A stretch of DNA of 64,000 nt from Paenibacillus_AB hodogayensis (GTDB lineage Bacteria; Bacillota; Bacilli; Paenibacillales; NBRC-103111). The DNA is taken from positions 558,001 through 622,000 of the forward strand of contig NZ_BAAAYO010000002.1 in NCBI RefSeq assembly GCF_039536325.1, in the 5' to 3' direction. The translations under genes and the position numbers were made by a program. Below are positions 25,702 to 36,773 of the stretch, in pieces. The number at the start of each line of letters is the position of its first letter. Position 1 is the first letter of the stretch. Under the pieces are notes generated by a model. That model had not been told where the DNA came from. It saw only the letters and a list, made by a program, of their open reading frames with translations, and searched no databases.

Positions 25702-25991
25702 TCCGTTACCGTCTTGACGTCCATCTTAAACGTCGCATGCGCCGGTACCTCGAACTGCGTTCCGCCCTCGAACGGCTTCCATTCCGTTTCTCCGGGAAGC
25801 AAGGCGAGCAGGCTGCCTGACGTAAACTCCATAATTTCCACCGTATCCGTTGTGAATTCGTAGACGCCCGGCAGCATCAAGCCGAGCGTCTTTTTCGACC
25901 CGTCGGCGAACCATACGGTCCGGCTCGTTACGCCTCCGTCAAAGTATACGTTCGCTTTGGTTGCCACGCTGACGTTGTTGAACTGAGACAT
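25671..25991 (-). CDS. ppnP: Pyrimidine/purine nucleoside phosphorylase
   Basis: A 106-residue single-domain cupin of the PpnP (YaiE, DUF1255) family, which phosphorolyses several nucleosides to base and ribose-1-phosphate. The family start FNNVSVATKANVYFDGGVTSRTV and the middle TLGLMLPGVYEFTTD, then GTQFEVPAHATFKM, cover the whole fold. GGGAGAG precedes the ATG. Its 3' end overlaps the convergent PilZ-fusion gene. Confidence 0.92.
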   Translation of the reverse strand: MSQFNNVSVATKANVYFDGGVTSRTVWFADGSKKTLGLMLPGVYEFTTDTVEIMEFTSGSLLALLPGETEWKPFEGGTQFEVPAHATFKMDVKTVTDYVCSFITGS

Positions 25992-26032
25992 GGTTTTCGC
26001 ACTCTCCCTGATTTCGTAGAAATGGAATTGTT

Positions 26033-26058
26033 AAAAAGAGTCCTTCGCGGACTCTTTT
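26033..26058. terminator. Terminator after transketolase
   Basis: AAAAAGAGTCC (26033-26043) and GGACTCTTTT (26049-26058) form a tight hairpin with a TTCGC loop and flanking A/T runs, about 70 bases after the minus-strand tkt stop. Confidence 0.8.
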
Positions 26059-26126
26059 ATTTCAGGCTGCCGAGCGCTACTCCGCGATTCGACAGCCTTC
26101 TCTATTGGTCAATCGGGCCGAAAGCC

Positions 26127-28142
<2,016 letters not shown>

Positions 28143-28313
28143 CGTTCCATTCCTCCCAAAATCGGTATTGCGCATCGCGGTTGTCTACCGGACGCGAACC
28201 CTGCTCTTTGTCCAGCGGACACTTGCAGTCGCTTTGCATTATTGTACCATTTGCTTTCGCCGTTTACCACAATCTATGACTGAAAACCGTTCTCAATATT
28301 CAATACAAGCCAA

Positions 28314-28338
28314 ACAGCCGAAGGAAACCTTCGGCTGT
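28314..28338. terminator. Strong hairpin between tkt and the CAP-domain gene
   Basis: ACAGCCGAAGG and CCTTCGGCTGT pair perfectly over 11 bases around AAA. It lies just downstream of the minus-strand CAP-domain gene; the T run is better on the plus side (GATTTTTG). Confidence 0.7.
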
Positions 28339-28364
28339 CGGATTTTTGTTTCAGAATCTGCGAA

Positions 28365-29222
28365 TTAGTTGGCGATAAATTCCTGCACCCATTCGCCGTT
28401 ATAGTACGCTACGCCGATCTTCGTGAAGTTCGGGCTCATAATATTTTGCCGGTGGCCTTCGCTGTTCATCCATGCATTCATGACTTCCTGCGGATTGCGT
28501 TGGCCCTTGGCGATATTCTCTCCTGCATACGAATATTGAATGCCGTAGGACTTCATCATATCGAACGGCGATCCGTAGGTCGGGGACGTATGATCGAAAT
28601 AGTTATTGTTGTACATGTCTTTCGCTTTGTCCAGCGCCATGTTCGTCAAGGCCGCATCGCTGGCAAGAGGCTTCAGACCGGCTTTTGCGCGCTCCTGGTT
28701 AACGAGCGACACGACTTGCTCGGCATAAGCCGATGTCGGAGCATTCTCGTTGCCGGTAGGGGTGCCGCCCGTGCCGGTTCCGTTACCTGTACCGGCCCCC
28801 GGACTCGGAACCGTTCCCGTTTCCGTACCGCCTCCGGCTTGTCCGCCGTTCGTCCCGTCGTCTCCGCTTCCTTGATCGGTTCCGGAGCTGCCGTTATGGT
28901 CAGCACCGCCGCCTTGCGAACCCGGAATACCGTTCGACATTCCCGGCCATACTATAGTCGTCTTACCTTGCTGGATCGATTGAAGCAGATCGTTCAGAGA
29001 CAGACCGTTTAGCAAATCGCTCAGCGATTGACCGTTCAGCTTCAGCCCGTTCAAGGACTGAACGTTTAGAGCTTGACCGTTCAAGGACAGTCCGTAGCAA
29101 TCGGCTATATTTCCATTCGACACACGATCCGCCGACGTGCTGGGTGAAGCGTACGCGGAACCTGTACCGACGATTACGCTTAGGGCGAGTGCTCCGGTCA
29201 TTACGGTTTTCTTGAAACGCAT
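28365..29222 (-). CDS. Secreted CAP-domain (YkwD-like) protein
   Basis: A 285-residue exported protein. Signal peptide residues about 1-26 (cut after SAYA). Residues about 40-85 are a repeat of LNGQxL/LNGLxL units, then a Gly/Thr/Asn-rich linker, then a CAP/SCP domain (about 165-285) with VVSLVNQERAKAGLKPLASD, FDHTSPTYGSPFDMM, AGENIAKGQ and MNSEGHRQNIMSPNFTKIGVAY. CAP proteins in sporeformers act at the cell wall or spore coat. The gene is preceded by a c-di-AMP riboswitch, which ties it to wall or osmotic homeostasis. AAGGAGAGG precedes the ATG. Confidence 0.9.
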   Translation of the reverse strand: MRFKKTVMTGALALSVIVGTGSAYASPSTSADRVSNGNIADCYGLSLNGQALNVQSLNGLKLNGQSLSDLLNGLSLNDLLQSIQQGKTTIVWPGMSNGIPGSQGGGADHNGSSGTDQGSGDDGTNGGQAGGGTETGTVPSPGAGTGNGTGTGGTPTGNENAPTSAYAEQVVSLVNQERAKAGLKPLASDAALTNMALDKAKDMYNNNYFDHTSPTYGSPFDMMKSYGIQYSYAGENIAKGQRNPQEVMNAWMNSEGHRQNIMSPNFTKIGVAYYNGEWVQEFIAN

Positions 29223-29243
29223 GTAAAAATCCTCTCCTTGTTT

Positions 29244-29400
29244 GGGCCTGCGAGGTTAGCTGACGGGTTCGGGTCAAAGAGCAATCCCCCTGCCCTGCGA
29301 TGGGCTTCACCCCGGAACATTGGGTTCCCCGCGCTTCCGAAGAAGCTTCGGCCTGTTGTTGTATTCCCCATGAAAAAACGGCAAAAGCTTGTTGCGGCCT
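29244..29400 (-). ncRNA. ydaO-yuaA c-di-AMP riboswitch
   Basis: Reading the minus strand, the family's conserved blocks occur in order: GCGGGGAACCCAAT, CCGGGGTGAAGCCCATCG, AGGGC and finally CCGAACCCGTCAGCTAACC followed by TCGCAGGC. The last block is diagnostic for the ydaO class, which turns genes off when c-di-AMP is high. The 3' end lies only about four bases from the ribosome binding site at 29232-29240, so there is no room for a separate terminator. The 5' boundary is approximate. Confidence 0.93.
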
Positions 29401-29423
29401 GCCGTCTCCTCTGCGGTTTCTAC

Positions 29424-29452
29424 ATCGTAACATGGCTCTATGGACGGGTCAC
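29424..29452 (-). promoter_or_regulatory. Candidate promoter driving the riboswitch transcript
   Basis: On the minus strand GTGACC (29447-29452) and TACGAT (29424-29429) are 17 bases apart, just upstream of the riboswitch. Confidence 0.45.
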
Positions 29453-29496
29453 TGCATAATGTTTTCCATTCGGCCGGGAAGCCTTGCTGCGCATAC

Positions 29497-29541
29497 AAAA
29501 AAAGAACATCTTGCGCGTCCGGAAGACGGCGAAAGATGTCC
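29497..29541 (-). terminator. Rho-independent terminator of purU
   Basis: On the minus strand GGACATCTT pairs with AAGATGTTC and is followed by seven T, shortly after the purU stop. Confidence 0.8.
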
Positions 29542-29564
29542 TTATCTTTTCTATGAAAACCGAT

Positions 29565-30464
29565 TCAATTAAACACAACCGTTTTGTTCTGATGGGTTAA
29601 AATCCGGTCCTCGGCATGCCATGCGACCGCTCTGGCCAATACGATGCGTTCGATATGCCGGCCGATCCGCTTCAACGCGTCTACGTTGTCGCGATGGCTT
29701 ACTCGCTGCACGTCCTGCTCGATGATCGGTCCTCCGTCCAGCTCCTCGGTCACGTAATGCGCCGTCGCCCCGATAATTTTCACGCCGCGCGCATAAGCCT
29801 GCGCATACGGTTTACCTCCTACGAAGGCCGGCAGGAACGAGTGGTGAATATTAATGATCCGGTTCGGGAAACGCTCGATGAACGTCGGGGAAATGATCTG
29901 CATATACCGCGCCAGAACGATCGTATCGACTCCCCCGGTCAACTCCAGCTGCTTCTCCTCCGCTTCACGCTTCGTTTCGGCGGTAACCGGAACGTGATGG
30001 TACGGAATACCGAACGTTTCGACCGTCTCCCGCATATCGGGGTGGTTGCTGACGACCATGGCGATATCGGCGTACAAGTCGCCGGATTTCCATTGCCACA
30101 GCAGCTCCAGCAGGCAGTGGTCCTCCTTCGAGACGAAGATGGCCAGGCGCTGCTTCCGACCCGCTTGCGTCACCCGCCAGTCCATGGCAAATTCACGGGC
30201 AGTCGTCTCGGCAAAATCGCGCTTCAGAGCGGGCAAGCGCTCCTCCAGCTCCGGAAGATCGAATTCCAGCCGAATGAAAAACAGTCCGCCCTCCGGGTCC
30301 ATCGTATACTGGTCCGACTGGACGATATTCGCCCCGTGCCGGGATAAGAATTGCGAAACGCCCGCGACGATTCCCGGGCGGTCCGGGCAAGAGATCAGCA
30401 TCCTCGCCCTCTCGCGATGACGGTCGGAACGGGGATGATTCGTTGGTGTAACCAATGGACTCAT
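29565..30464 (-). CDS. purU: Formyltetrahydrofolate deformylase
   Basis: A 299-residue enzyme hydrolysing 10-formyl-THF to THF and formate, balancing one-carbon pools and supplying formate for purines. An N-terminal ACT domain (about residues 20-95, CPDRPGIVAGVSQFL) is followed by a formyltransferase domain with IVLARYMQIIS, the catalytic NIHHSFLPAF and the Asp in EELDGGPIIEQDV. The ATG at 30464 is chosen from homology; its ribosome binding site is weak, and the frame is open far upstream without sense. Confidence 0.93.
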   Translation of the reverse strand: MSPLVTPTNHPRSDRHRERARMLISCPDRPGIVAGVSQFLSRHGANIVQSDQYTMDPEGGLFFIRLEFDLPELEERLPALKRDFAETTAREFAMDWRVTQAGRKQRLAIFVSKEDHCLLELLWQWKSGDLYADIAMVVSNHPDMRETVETFGIPYHHVPVTAETKREAEEKQLELTGGVDTIVLARYMQIISPTFIERFPNRIINIHHSFLPAFVGGKPYAQAYARGVKIIGATAHYVTEELDGGPIIEQDVQRVSHRDNVDALKRIGRHIERIVLARAVAWHAEDRILTHQNKTVVFN

Positions 30465-30523
30465 AATGGCTTCTCGTTCCTCTCTCTCTTCTCCGCTTGT
30501 TTCTTGATCAAGCTGCCCGCCGA

Positions 30524-31651
30524 TCAGACTGAGGCCAACAGCTCCTTGCCGGCAAACCATGCCGTAATGCGATGGTTGATCTGCTCCTCGCTCAGGTCGG
30601 GGAACAAACGGCTTTCCTCTACCATATCGTACAGCCGTTCCATCGGCTCGCGCGGGTCGGCCTTCTTCGCCTTTGCATCGTTCTTCAGAACGTCCCAGGT
30701 AGACAAAATAAATTCGCGGTGATCGATCTCCTGCTTGCCGAAATAATGATGCAGCCGATCCAGATGATCGAGGAAATCCCCTCCGAAGCGCCCGTTCAAA
30801 TCTCCGCGCAGCAGGGCAATTTCCGCTTCGTACATCGGACGGACGGTTTTGTCCTCTTTGCCGATCCACGGCGTTTCCAAAATCATCGGCAAATGCTGCA
30901 GACTGTCGTGGTGCACGATATAGTTCATCGCTTTGTAGCCGATCAGCCCCGCGCCGACCGGAGCATGGCGGTCTTTGCCGGCCCCGCGGACGTTTTTGCT
31001 ATCGTTTAGATGGATAACGGCCAGCCTGTCCAATCCGACCGTTTTGTCGAAATGATCCAATACGCCGTCGAAATCGTTCACGATGTCGTAACCGGCATCG
31101 TGCACGTGACAGGTGTCCAGACAGACGGTCAACCGCTTGTTGTCCTCGACCTTGTCCATAATCTGCGCCAGCTCCTCGAACGAACGGCCGATCTCCGAGC
31201 CCTTGCCTGCCATCGTTTCCAGCGCAATGTTGACGTTCGTGTCCTTCGTGCCGCGAAGTACTTCGTTCAGCCCTTCGGCGATGCGGGCAATGCCGTATTC
31301 GGCGTCCTTGTCCGTGTAAGCGCCCGGATGAAGCACGATATTGCGCACACCGAGATAGTCCGTGCGGCGGATCTCTTCCTGTAGGAAGCGGACGGCCAGC
31401 TCGAACGTATCTTCTTTATACGAGCCCAAATTGATAATATAAGGGGCATGAACGACGATTTCACCGATGCCGTTTTGCTCCATAAGAGCTCTGCCTTCCT
31501 CGATATATTGCTCCTCGATCGGTTTGCGTCTGGTGTTTTGGGGCGCTCCGGTATAGATCATAAACGTGCTGGAGCCATACATGGCGGCTTCCTGCGCCGC
31601 ATTCAGCAGCCCCTTGTCGGAAAAAGAGACGTGCGAGCCTATTTTCAACAT
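30524..31651 (-). CDS. nfo: Endonuclease IV (AP endonuclease) with C-terminal extension
   Basis: A 375-residue AP endonuclease repairing abasic sites. The TIM-barrel metal ligands are seen in VVHAPYIINLGS, VLHPGAY, ALETMAGKGSE, CLDTCHVHDAGYD, IHLNDSKN, RHAPVGAG and ILETPW. The usual enzyme ends near residue 285-295. Here about 80 further residues follow (YFGKQEIDHREFILSTWD onward), an acidic and basic helical tail of unknown role. The ATG at 31651 starts directly with the family's MLKIGSHVSF. purU lies 60 bases downstream. Confidence 0.92.
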   Translation of the reverse strand: MLKIGSHVSFSDKGLLNAAQEAAMYGSSTFMIYTGAPQNTRRKPIEEQYIEEGRALMEQNGIGEIVVHAPYIINLGSYKEDTFELAVRFLQEEIRRTDYLGVRNIVLHPGAYTDKDAEYGIARIAEGLNEVLRGTKDTNVNIALETMAGKGSEIGRSFEELAQIMDKVEDNKRLTVCLDTCHVHDAGYDIVNDFDGVLDHFDKTVGLDRLAVIHLNDSKNVRGAGKDRHAPVGAGLIGYKAMNYIVHHDSLQHLPMILETPWIGKEDKTVRPMYEAEIALLRGDLNGRFGGDFLDHLDRLHHYFGKQEIDHREFILSTWDVLKNDAKAKKADPREPMERLYDMVEESRLFPDLSEEQINHRITAWFAGKELLASV

Positions 31652-31761
31652 CGTCTTCGACTCCTTTGCTTGTACTTCCCTTTATTGTACTAAGAAACTT
31701 CAAATAAATCTAGGAATGCGGTATAATTCCAGTAACACCAGCCGGACAAGGAGAATGAATC

Positions 31762-32190
31762 ATGCCTTCGCAAAGTTTCATGCTGTTTTTGCTGTTTTGG
31801 GGCTTCGTGCTGCTCGCCTTTATGTCCATTGGCGGATTTTTCATGTTCCGCAAGTTCATGAAGGTGCTGCCGAAGGCCGACGGCAAGTCGAAGCTCGATT
31901 GGCAAAATCATTATGTCGATGCGTCCCGTCATCTGTGGACGGATGCCTCCAAGGCGTTTCTGGAGAAGCTCGTGTCTCCGGTCCCCGGCGCGTTCCGCGA
32001 TATTGCCCGCCATTCCATTGCCGCCCGCATCGGACAGGTCGCTCTGGAGAAGGGCGCGCCTGAAGTGACCGAGCAGCTGTGCATCGAAGGATATATTCTG
32101 GCCACGCCGAAGCGCGATTACAAAAGCCTCGTGTCGTTTCTCGACAAGAACGGCATCGATTATAGCCCTTACAAGCATTTGCTGCACTAG
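31762..32190 (+). CDS. DUF2621 family membrane protein (YneK-like)
   Basis: A 142-residue protein with one N-terminal transmembrane helix (residues about 6-28) and a cytoplasmic domain. The segments LDWQNHYVDASRHLW and FLEKLVSPVPGAFRDIARHSIAARIGQVAL match what I recall of the DUF2621/YneK family, found in Bacilli, function unknown. GGAGAATGAATC precedes the ATG. A terminator follows the stop. Confidence 0.8.
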   Translation: MPSQSFMLFLLFWGFVLLAFMSIGGFFMFRKFMKVLPKADGKSKLDWQNHYVDASRHLWTDASKAFLEKLVSPVPGAFRDIARHSIAARIGQVALEKGAPEVTEQLCIEGYILATPKRDYKSLVSFLDKNGIDYSPYKHLLH

Positions 32191-32218
32191 AGCGCTTGCC
32201 GTACGCCTAAAACGAAGC

Positions 32219-32253
32219 AGCCCCTCATTCGAACGTCGAATGGGGGGCTTTTT
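32219..32253 (+). terminator. Rho-independent terminator
   Basis: AGCCCCTCATTCGA pairs with TCGAATGGGGGGCT around ACG and is followed by TTTTT. Confidence 0.88.
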
Positions 32254-32285
32254 CAACAGGATGCCTTACGCGCCGGCGAAATTTT

Positions 32286-35099
32286 CTAGTAAGGGGCGTC
32301 GGCGACAACCCGGATCCGTATAGGTGCCGATTCCACCGTCGTTCCGTCCAGCGATACCTCCGCCCGGATATCCGCCTCTCCGATGGCAGACCCGGTTGCT
32401 CGGCCGTACACGTCCACCGATACCGTTTGCGGATCGCTCGACGTGTAACGGATCGTCGCCGCGCCAAGATTCGCTTGCTTGCCGTTCGCAAGCAAGCCTT
32501 CCAGCCCCATTACGGCAGAACCGTGCAAGGGAAGTGCGGATGCATATGTGCTGATCGTGACGGACTGCAGTTTAACCGGAAGCCGGTAGAGGTCCTTGCC
32601 TTTCGAGAAAGCGTAATAGATGCTCCCATCTTTCCCCAATGCGCTAAAATCCGCCTTCGGAACCAATTGCTCGAACTCCAGCGTATCGGGATCAATGACC
32701 GTAATCGACAGCCCGATCGTCGTGTATAAATACCCGTCATCCCCGACATACAGCTCGAAGGGACGGTAAGCGCCAAGATTGTCCAAGTTCGGCGAGTAGA
32801 GCGTGCGGCTCTTGACCACATCCAGTGTAACCGGATCGAGCGCGAAGATGGCGCTTCCCGTCACTCCCCACAGCAGCCCGTCCGGACCGAAGGCCAAATT
32901 GCCGATAAGCGGCGGCTGGTGGCCGGGCAGATCCAAGGAACGCTCCATGATTTTCCGTTCGCCGGCCACATCCCATATGACCAGTTTACCTTGCGCCTCT
33001 GTGGGCTCTATGCCCAGTCCTCCGCGAATGGAGGTGCTTCCGTACAATTTCCCGTCCCGATAAGCCAATCCCGTAATGCTTTGATTATGGACGAGGCTCG
33101 AATTGGTATATTCTTTCCATGTGTTGTCGACCGTATTGTGGACGGTCAGCTTGCCTCCCAAGTGCCCGTAGTTGGGGAACGTTCCGATGAACAATTTATT
33201 ATCCCCTGAGGCCATGACATACGGCCGGTCTTCGTCCTGAATATCGTATGCGAGATACGGATTACTGCCCGCTGCCGTTCCGAACTGCCATGGCCGAACC
33301 GGATCGTACTCGAATATTTGAGCGCCGGTGTACATGCCGTAATACACTTTGCCGTTCAAAAATCCGATGCTTTCCGGTTGAGGCGTATGAAATTGCTGGA
33401 CAAGGAAGCTTCTCGTCAGCGGATCATAGATACTGACCCCTTGATGGTAACCGCCAAGATACAGCTTGCCGTCCGGGGCCGCTTTCATGACGTGCGTCTG
33501 CACCGGAGAACCGCCTATGGCCAGATTTACCGAAACCGAGCTGCCGCTTACCGGATCGAACAGAAATCCGTCTCCGTACAACGACGTGCCCGAAAGTACG
33601 TTTTTGCCGGCAAACGGTCCTGCCGCCGGATGGACCCAGTCCAGCGCAACCATTCCTGTAGCGGACATGGAAGGCATTGTGCCGACGTCCTGCTTCGCGC
33701 CCGTGTCGAGCAGATAACTGTATATGTTTTTCCCGTTCGTATAGTAGACCAGATTCGCGTCATCGGGCGAAGGCGGCGACAGCTTCCCGCTAAAGGGGAA
33801 TGCATCGATTTGTCCAAACGTCGCTGCATCGAGCACGTAGAGCGAGCCTGCGCTTACAAACAGTTTAGCGCCATAAGCATAAACGTCATTAATGAACGTT
33901 GCGGTAGTCGGCACGACAATGTCCGTTTTCGCGCCTGTCCGCCGATCGTAACGAACCACCACCCGAGATTCGGAATCGGCGTAAGTGCCCAGACCGGCGT
34001 ATACGTAGGAATCGGAAACGCCAAGTCCGCGAACATATTGTTTGCCTGGCTTCATGACGCCTAAATCCCGGAACGTGCTCGTCTGTGTGTCGTACTCGAA
34101 CATTTTGCCTGTCGGGTACACCCCGCCATAAATATAGCGGCCATCCGGGGAGGCCCCGAGATCCCAGACAAACGTACCAGACGGATTAACGCCGAGATTG
34201 TCGATCTTCCGCAAGGTTGGCGAATAGCGATACAGCCGTCCGTTTTCCAGGCTGGCGAAATAAACGTTGCCGTCCGGCGAGAATGTCATCCCCCATACAA
34301 TATTTTCTCCTGGAAGTTGTTCCGAAAAAAGCTTCTCCCCCGTTGCGGCATTAAGCGCGTAGAACGTACCCGGTGCCCCGTTCCCGAAAAAGTACGTTTC
34401 CGGCGTTCCGTCCGCAGCCCGCCCGACGGCTCCCGAATTGCCAAGCTTATTCATGACGGCATCGGGAATCGTCTGCACCGGTCCGAATTGAGGCTTCACT
34501 GAAAAGTCCCCTCTTCGTACGAGCGAGATGTCGTCGAAATAACCGACACAGGTTGTGCTGACTCCGGAATAGGGCATGATTCGCACGCCCGCCGCTCCTT
34601 CCGGCACCGTACCTTCCACGATGGCATACACCCAATTGCCGGACGTGGGACTGCTCTTCCATGGGTCGGCAAAGCTATGATGCTGCCCGGCCGCATTGAC
34701 AAATTCCATGTACAAGACAGCGGTACCCTGCTCGACCCGCACGTACGCTTCGGCACGGAATCGCTCGCCGGGCTGCGCCGCGAAGATGTCGCTCCATGCA
34801 CCGCCGTTGACCGATCCCGTCAAATCCTCAACTTTCAGACTGTAGCGCCCCCCGTGGTATACGCTGTCCGAAACGGTCGCACCCCCTTGACGGACGGGAG
34901 TCCATCCGGGAATAATGCCTCCTGCCGCGATCTGCTCGAAGCCGGGATTCGTCAGCATATTGACCATTGGCGCCGGTGTCCGCTTCCCCATGCTGTCCCT
35001 CCCCGTCTCTCCTTCTGTCTGTGCTAAGGCACCGGTACTCCAACAAATGACGGTAACTAACAGCATGGAAACCATGCGAACTGTCCTGAATAAGATCAT
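32286..35099 (-). CDS. Large secreted beta-propeller protein with carbohydrate-binding and Ig-like domains
   Basis: A 937-residue exported protein. Signal peptide about 1-26; a CBM-like beta-sandwich (about 46-195: NMLTNPGFEQIAAGGIIPGW ... VGYFDDISLV); then a long run of beta-propeller blades with repeated SPDG/xPDGxxY turns (about 205-850); and a C-terminal Big-2-like Ig domain (ATIRYTSSDPQTVSVDVYGRATG). It resembles surface proteins that bind or cleave polysaccharide; no catalytic site is assigned. It starts 96 bases after a sugar-type solute-binding lipoprotein gene and is probably co-transcribed. Confidence 0.8.
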   Translation of the reverse strand: MILFRTVRMVSMLLVTVICWSTGALAQTEGETGRDSMGKRTPAPMVNMLTNPGFEQIAAGGIIPGWTPVRQGGATVSDSVYHGGRYSLKVEDLTGSVNGGAWSDIFAAQPGERFRAEAYVRVEQGTAVLYMEFVNAAGQHHSFADPWKSSPTSGNWVYAIVEGTVPEGAAGVRIMPYSGVSTTCVGYFDDISLVRRGDFSVKPQFGPVQTIPDAVMNKLGNSGAVGRAADGTPETYFFGNGAPGTFYALNAATGEKLFSEQLPGENIVWGMTFSPDGNVYFASLENGRLYRYSPTLRKIDNLGVNPSGTFVWDLGASPDGRYIYGGVYPTGKMFEYDTQTSTFRDLGVMKPGKQYVRGLGVSDSYVYAGLGTYADSESRVVVRYDRRTGAKTDIVVPTTATFINDVYAYGAKLFVSAGSLYVLDAATFGQIDAFPFSGKLSPPSPDDANLVYYTNGKNIYSYLLDTGAKQDVGTMPSMSATGMVALDWVHPAAGPFAGKNVLSGTSLYGDGFLFDPVSGSSVSVNLAIGGSPVQTHVMKAAPDGKLYLGGYHQGVSIYDPLTRSFLVQQFHTPQPESIGFLNGKVYYGMYTGAQIFEYDPVRPWQFGTAAGSNPYLAYDIQDEDRPYVMASGDNKLFIGTFPNYGHLGGKLTVHNTVDNTWKEYTNSSLVHNQSITGLAYRDGKLYGSTSIRGGLGIEPTEAQGKLVIWDVAGERKIMERSLDLPGHQPPLIGNLAFGPDGLLWGVTGSAIFALDPVTLDVVKSRTLYSPNLDNLGAYRPFELYVGDDGYLYTTIGLSITVIDPDTLEFEQLVPKADFSALGKDGSIYYAFSKGKDLYRLPVKLQSVTISTYASALPLHGSAVMGLEGLLANGKQANLGAATIRYTSSDPQTVSVDVYGRATGSAIGEADIRAEVSLDGTTVESAPIRIRVVADAPY

Positions 35100-35195
35100 A
35101 CCTATTCTCCTGTTCGTCCGTATTTTCGCTCAAGAACGGCAAGCTTCTCCCTCCGCGGTCGCATTTGTTTTCCTTGCCGCTATGAAATGGCAAAG

Positions 35196-36521
35196 TTACT
35201 TTTTCTTCTGCTCTTCCAGCAGCTTCTTCAGCTTTTCGTCCAACTGACGGAGCGAAGTGTTCATGTCCGATTTGCCGCTGACGACGTCCAGGTATGCAGC
35301 GATGACGGAAGCTTGCTGGTTTCCGAGCGGAACGTCGATAAGTCCAGGTTTTCGTTTTGGGGTAGGGTCTGTAGGCGGATAATACGAAACCGCTTTCATA
35401 TTTTTCGTTTTGTAAATCGCGTTTCCGCTGCCGAGCGCGTCTTGTACCGCCTTGTCGTTCAGCGTCGTCGGAAGTCCCTGCCTCGAATCCTCCATTTGAA
35501 TGTCGTCGGATAGCATTTCCATGACGACCTGGAACGCTTCCTCTTTGTGTTTGCTCGTTTCCGAGATGGACCAATAGGCAGGTCCGCGTTGGCTTACCCG
35601 TTTCGGGGCGCCCTCCATCGTCGGGAGCGATACGATATCCCAGTTGATTTCCGGAGGGATGGTGAGATAGACGCTGTGCAGATTGGCGGATAAAGCGGCA
35701 TTCCCTTTGCCGAACATGGCCATATCTTCAGCGGCTGTATCGGGATAGGCGTTGCCCGGTACGTCATAGAAACGTTGAAGGTTGGCGAAAATGGACCGCC
35801 ATTTGTCCGGATCGGCCAACTGGTCTTTTTCCGGATCGAGGATCGGCAGCGAAAACGGGTTATCGCGAAGCATGCCCGTCACATTGGCGCTGAAACCGCG
35901 AATAGGTTTGCCGGCGTCCGTCCTGGTCATTTTTTTGGACAACTCATACACTTCATCCCAGGTCATACCGTCGTTCGGGTAAGGCACACCGAACTTGTCG
36001 AACAAATCTTTGTTGTAGTAGAGCACGTTCGGGAAATAGGGAGGCACAGGCAGGCCGTACAGCTTTCCGTCGCGCGTATAATCTTTGATTTCCTGAATGA
36101 ACGCGAGATTGAATCGGCTCAAATCGTATTTGTATTTCGTCACGAGCGGAGTCAGATCGAAGCCAAGGTTGAAATCGAGGTAGCCGATTCGCAGCGCCGG
36201 GATATCCGTCCGAATAATATCGGGGGTTTCCCCGCGCGCAACGAGATCCGCCATTTTGTTTCCCACGCTGCTAGTCTGGTAGCGGATCGTTATATGAGGG
36301 TACTTTTTCTCCAGCGCTCCCCGGAACCGTTTGTCGAATTCCTCCTTGCTAACGCCATCCGTAAAAATGCTTAACGCAATTGGCTCTTGTTTCGCTTCCG
36401 TCTTGGGTACTTCGCGTTCCTTGTCGGCGCCTGTACCGCTCCCCGCTCCGCAGCCGGCGGCTGTTACGGCGGCTGCAAGGCCTGCTAGCGTCAACGGCAC
36501 CCATCTGTGCTTGAACAACAT
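35196..36521 (-). CDS. Extracellular solute-binding lipoprotein, family 1 (sugar ABC type)
   Basis: A 441-residue lipoprotein: signal peptide with lipobox TAAGC (about residues 20-24), an acidic linker, then a family 1 binding fold (ALEKKYPHITIRYQTSS, TPDIIRTDIPALR, LYGLPVPPYFPNVLYYNKDLFDKFGVPYP, MTWDEVYELSKK). Such proteins deliver oligosaccharides to ABC permeases, but no permease or ATPase gene is beside it in this window. GGGGAGG precedes the ATG. The neighbours are a secreted propeller protein and a divergent AraC regulator. Confidence 0.9.
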   Translation of the reverse strand: MLFKHRWVPLTLAGLAAAVTAAGCGAGSGTGADKEREVPKTEAKQEPIALSIFTDGVSKEEFDKRFRGALEKKYPHITIRYQTSSVGNKMADLVARGETPDIIRTDIPALRIGYLDFNLGFDLTPLVTKYKYDLSRFNLAFIQEIKDYTRDGKLYGLPVPPYFPNVLYYNKDLFDKFGVPYPNDGMTWDEVYELSKKMTRTDAGKPIRGFSANVTGMLRDNPFSLPILDPEKDQLADPDKWRSIFANLQRFYDVPGNAYPDTAAEDMAMFGKGNAALSANLHSVYLTIPPEINWDIVSLPTMEGAPKRVSQRGPAYWSISETSKHKEEAFQVVMEMLSDDIQMEDSRQGLPTTLNDKAVQDALGSGNAIYKTKNMKAVSYYPPTDPTPKRKPGLIDVPLGNQQASVIAAYLDVVSGKSDMNTSLRQLDEKLKKLLEEQKKK

Positions 36522-36773
36522 CGATAGTCCTCCCCAACACCGTATGAAAGCTAAGCATTCCTCTTCAAGCCCCTGCCCCCCAAACTATCGCCTCCTTTCC
36601 CGCATTCGCCATCTTCCTATTATTGCTTTTTTTATATGTGCAAAGTCCTTTCATAGGAACTGCGAAAATGCTAATATAAGCCTATTATAAAGTTGTTTCG
36701 TCCAGGTGAGAACGATAACAATATGCTCCCAATAGGTAATAAATTGCTCATAATTCGATGTGGAGGGATTCCC

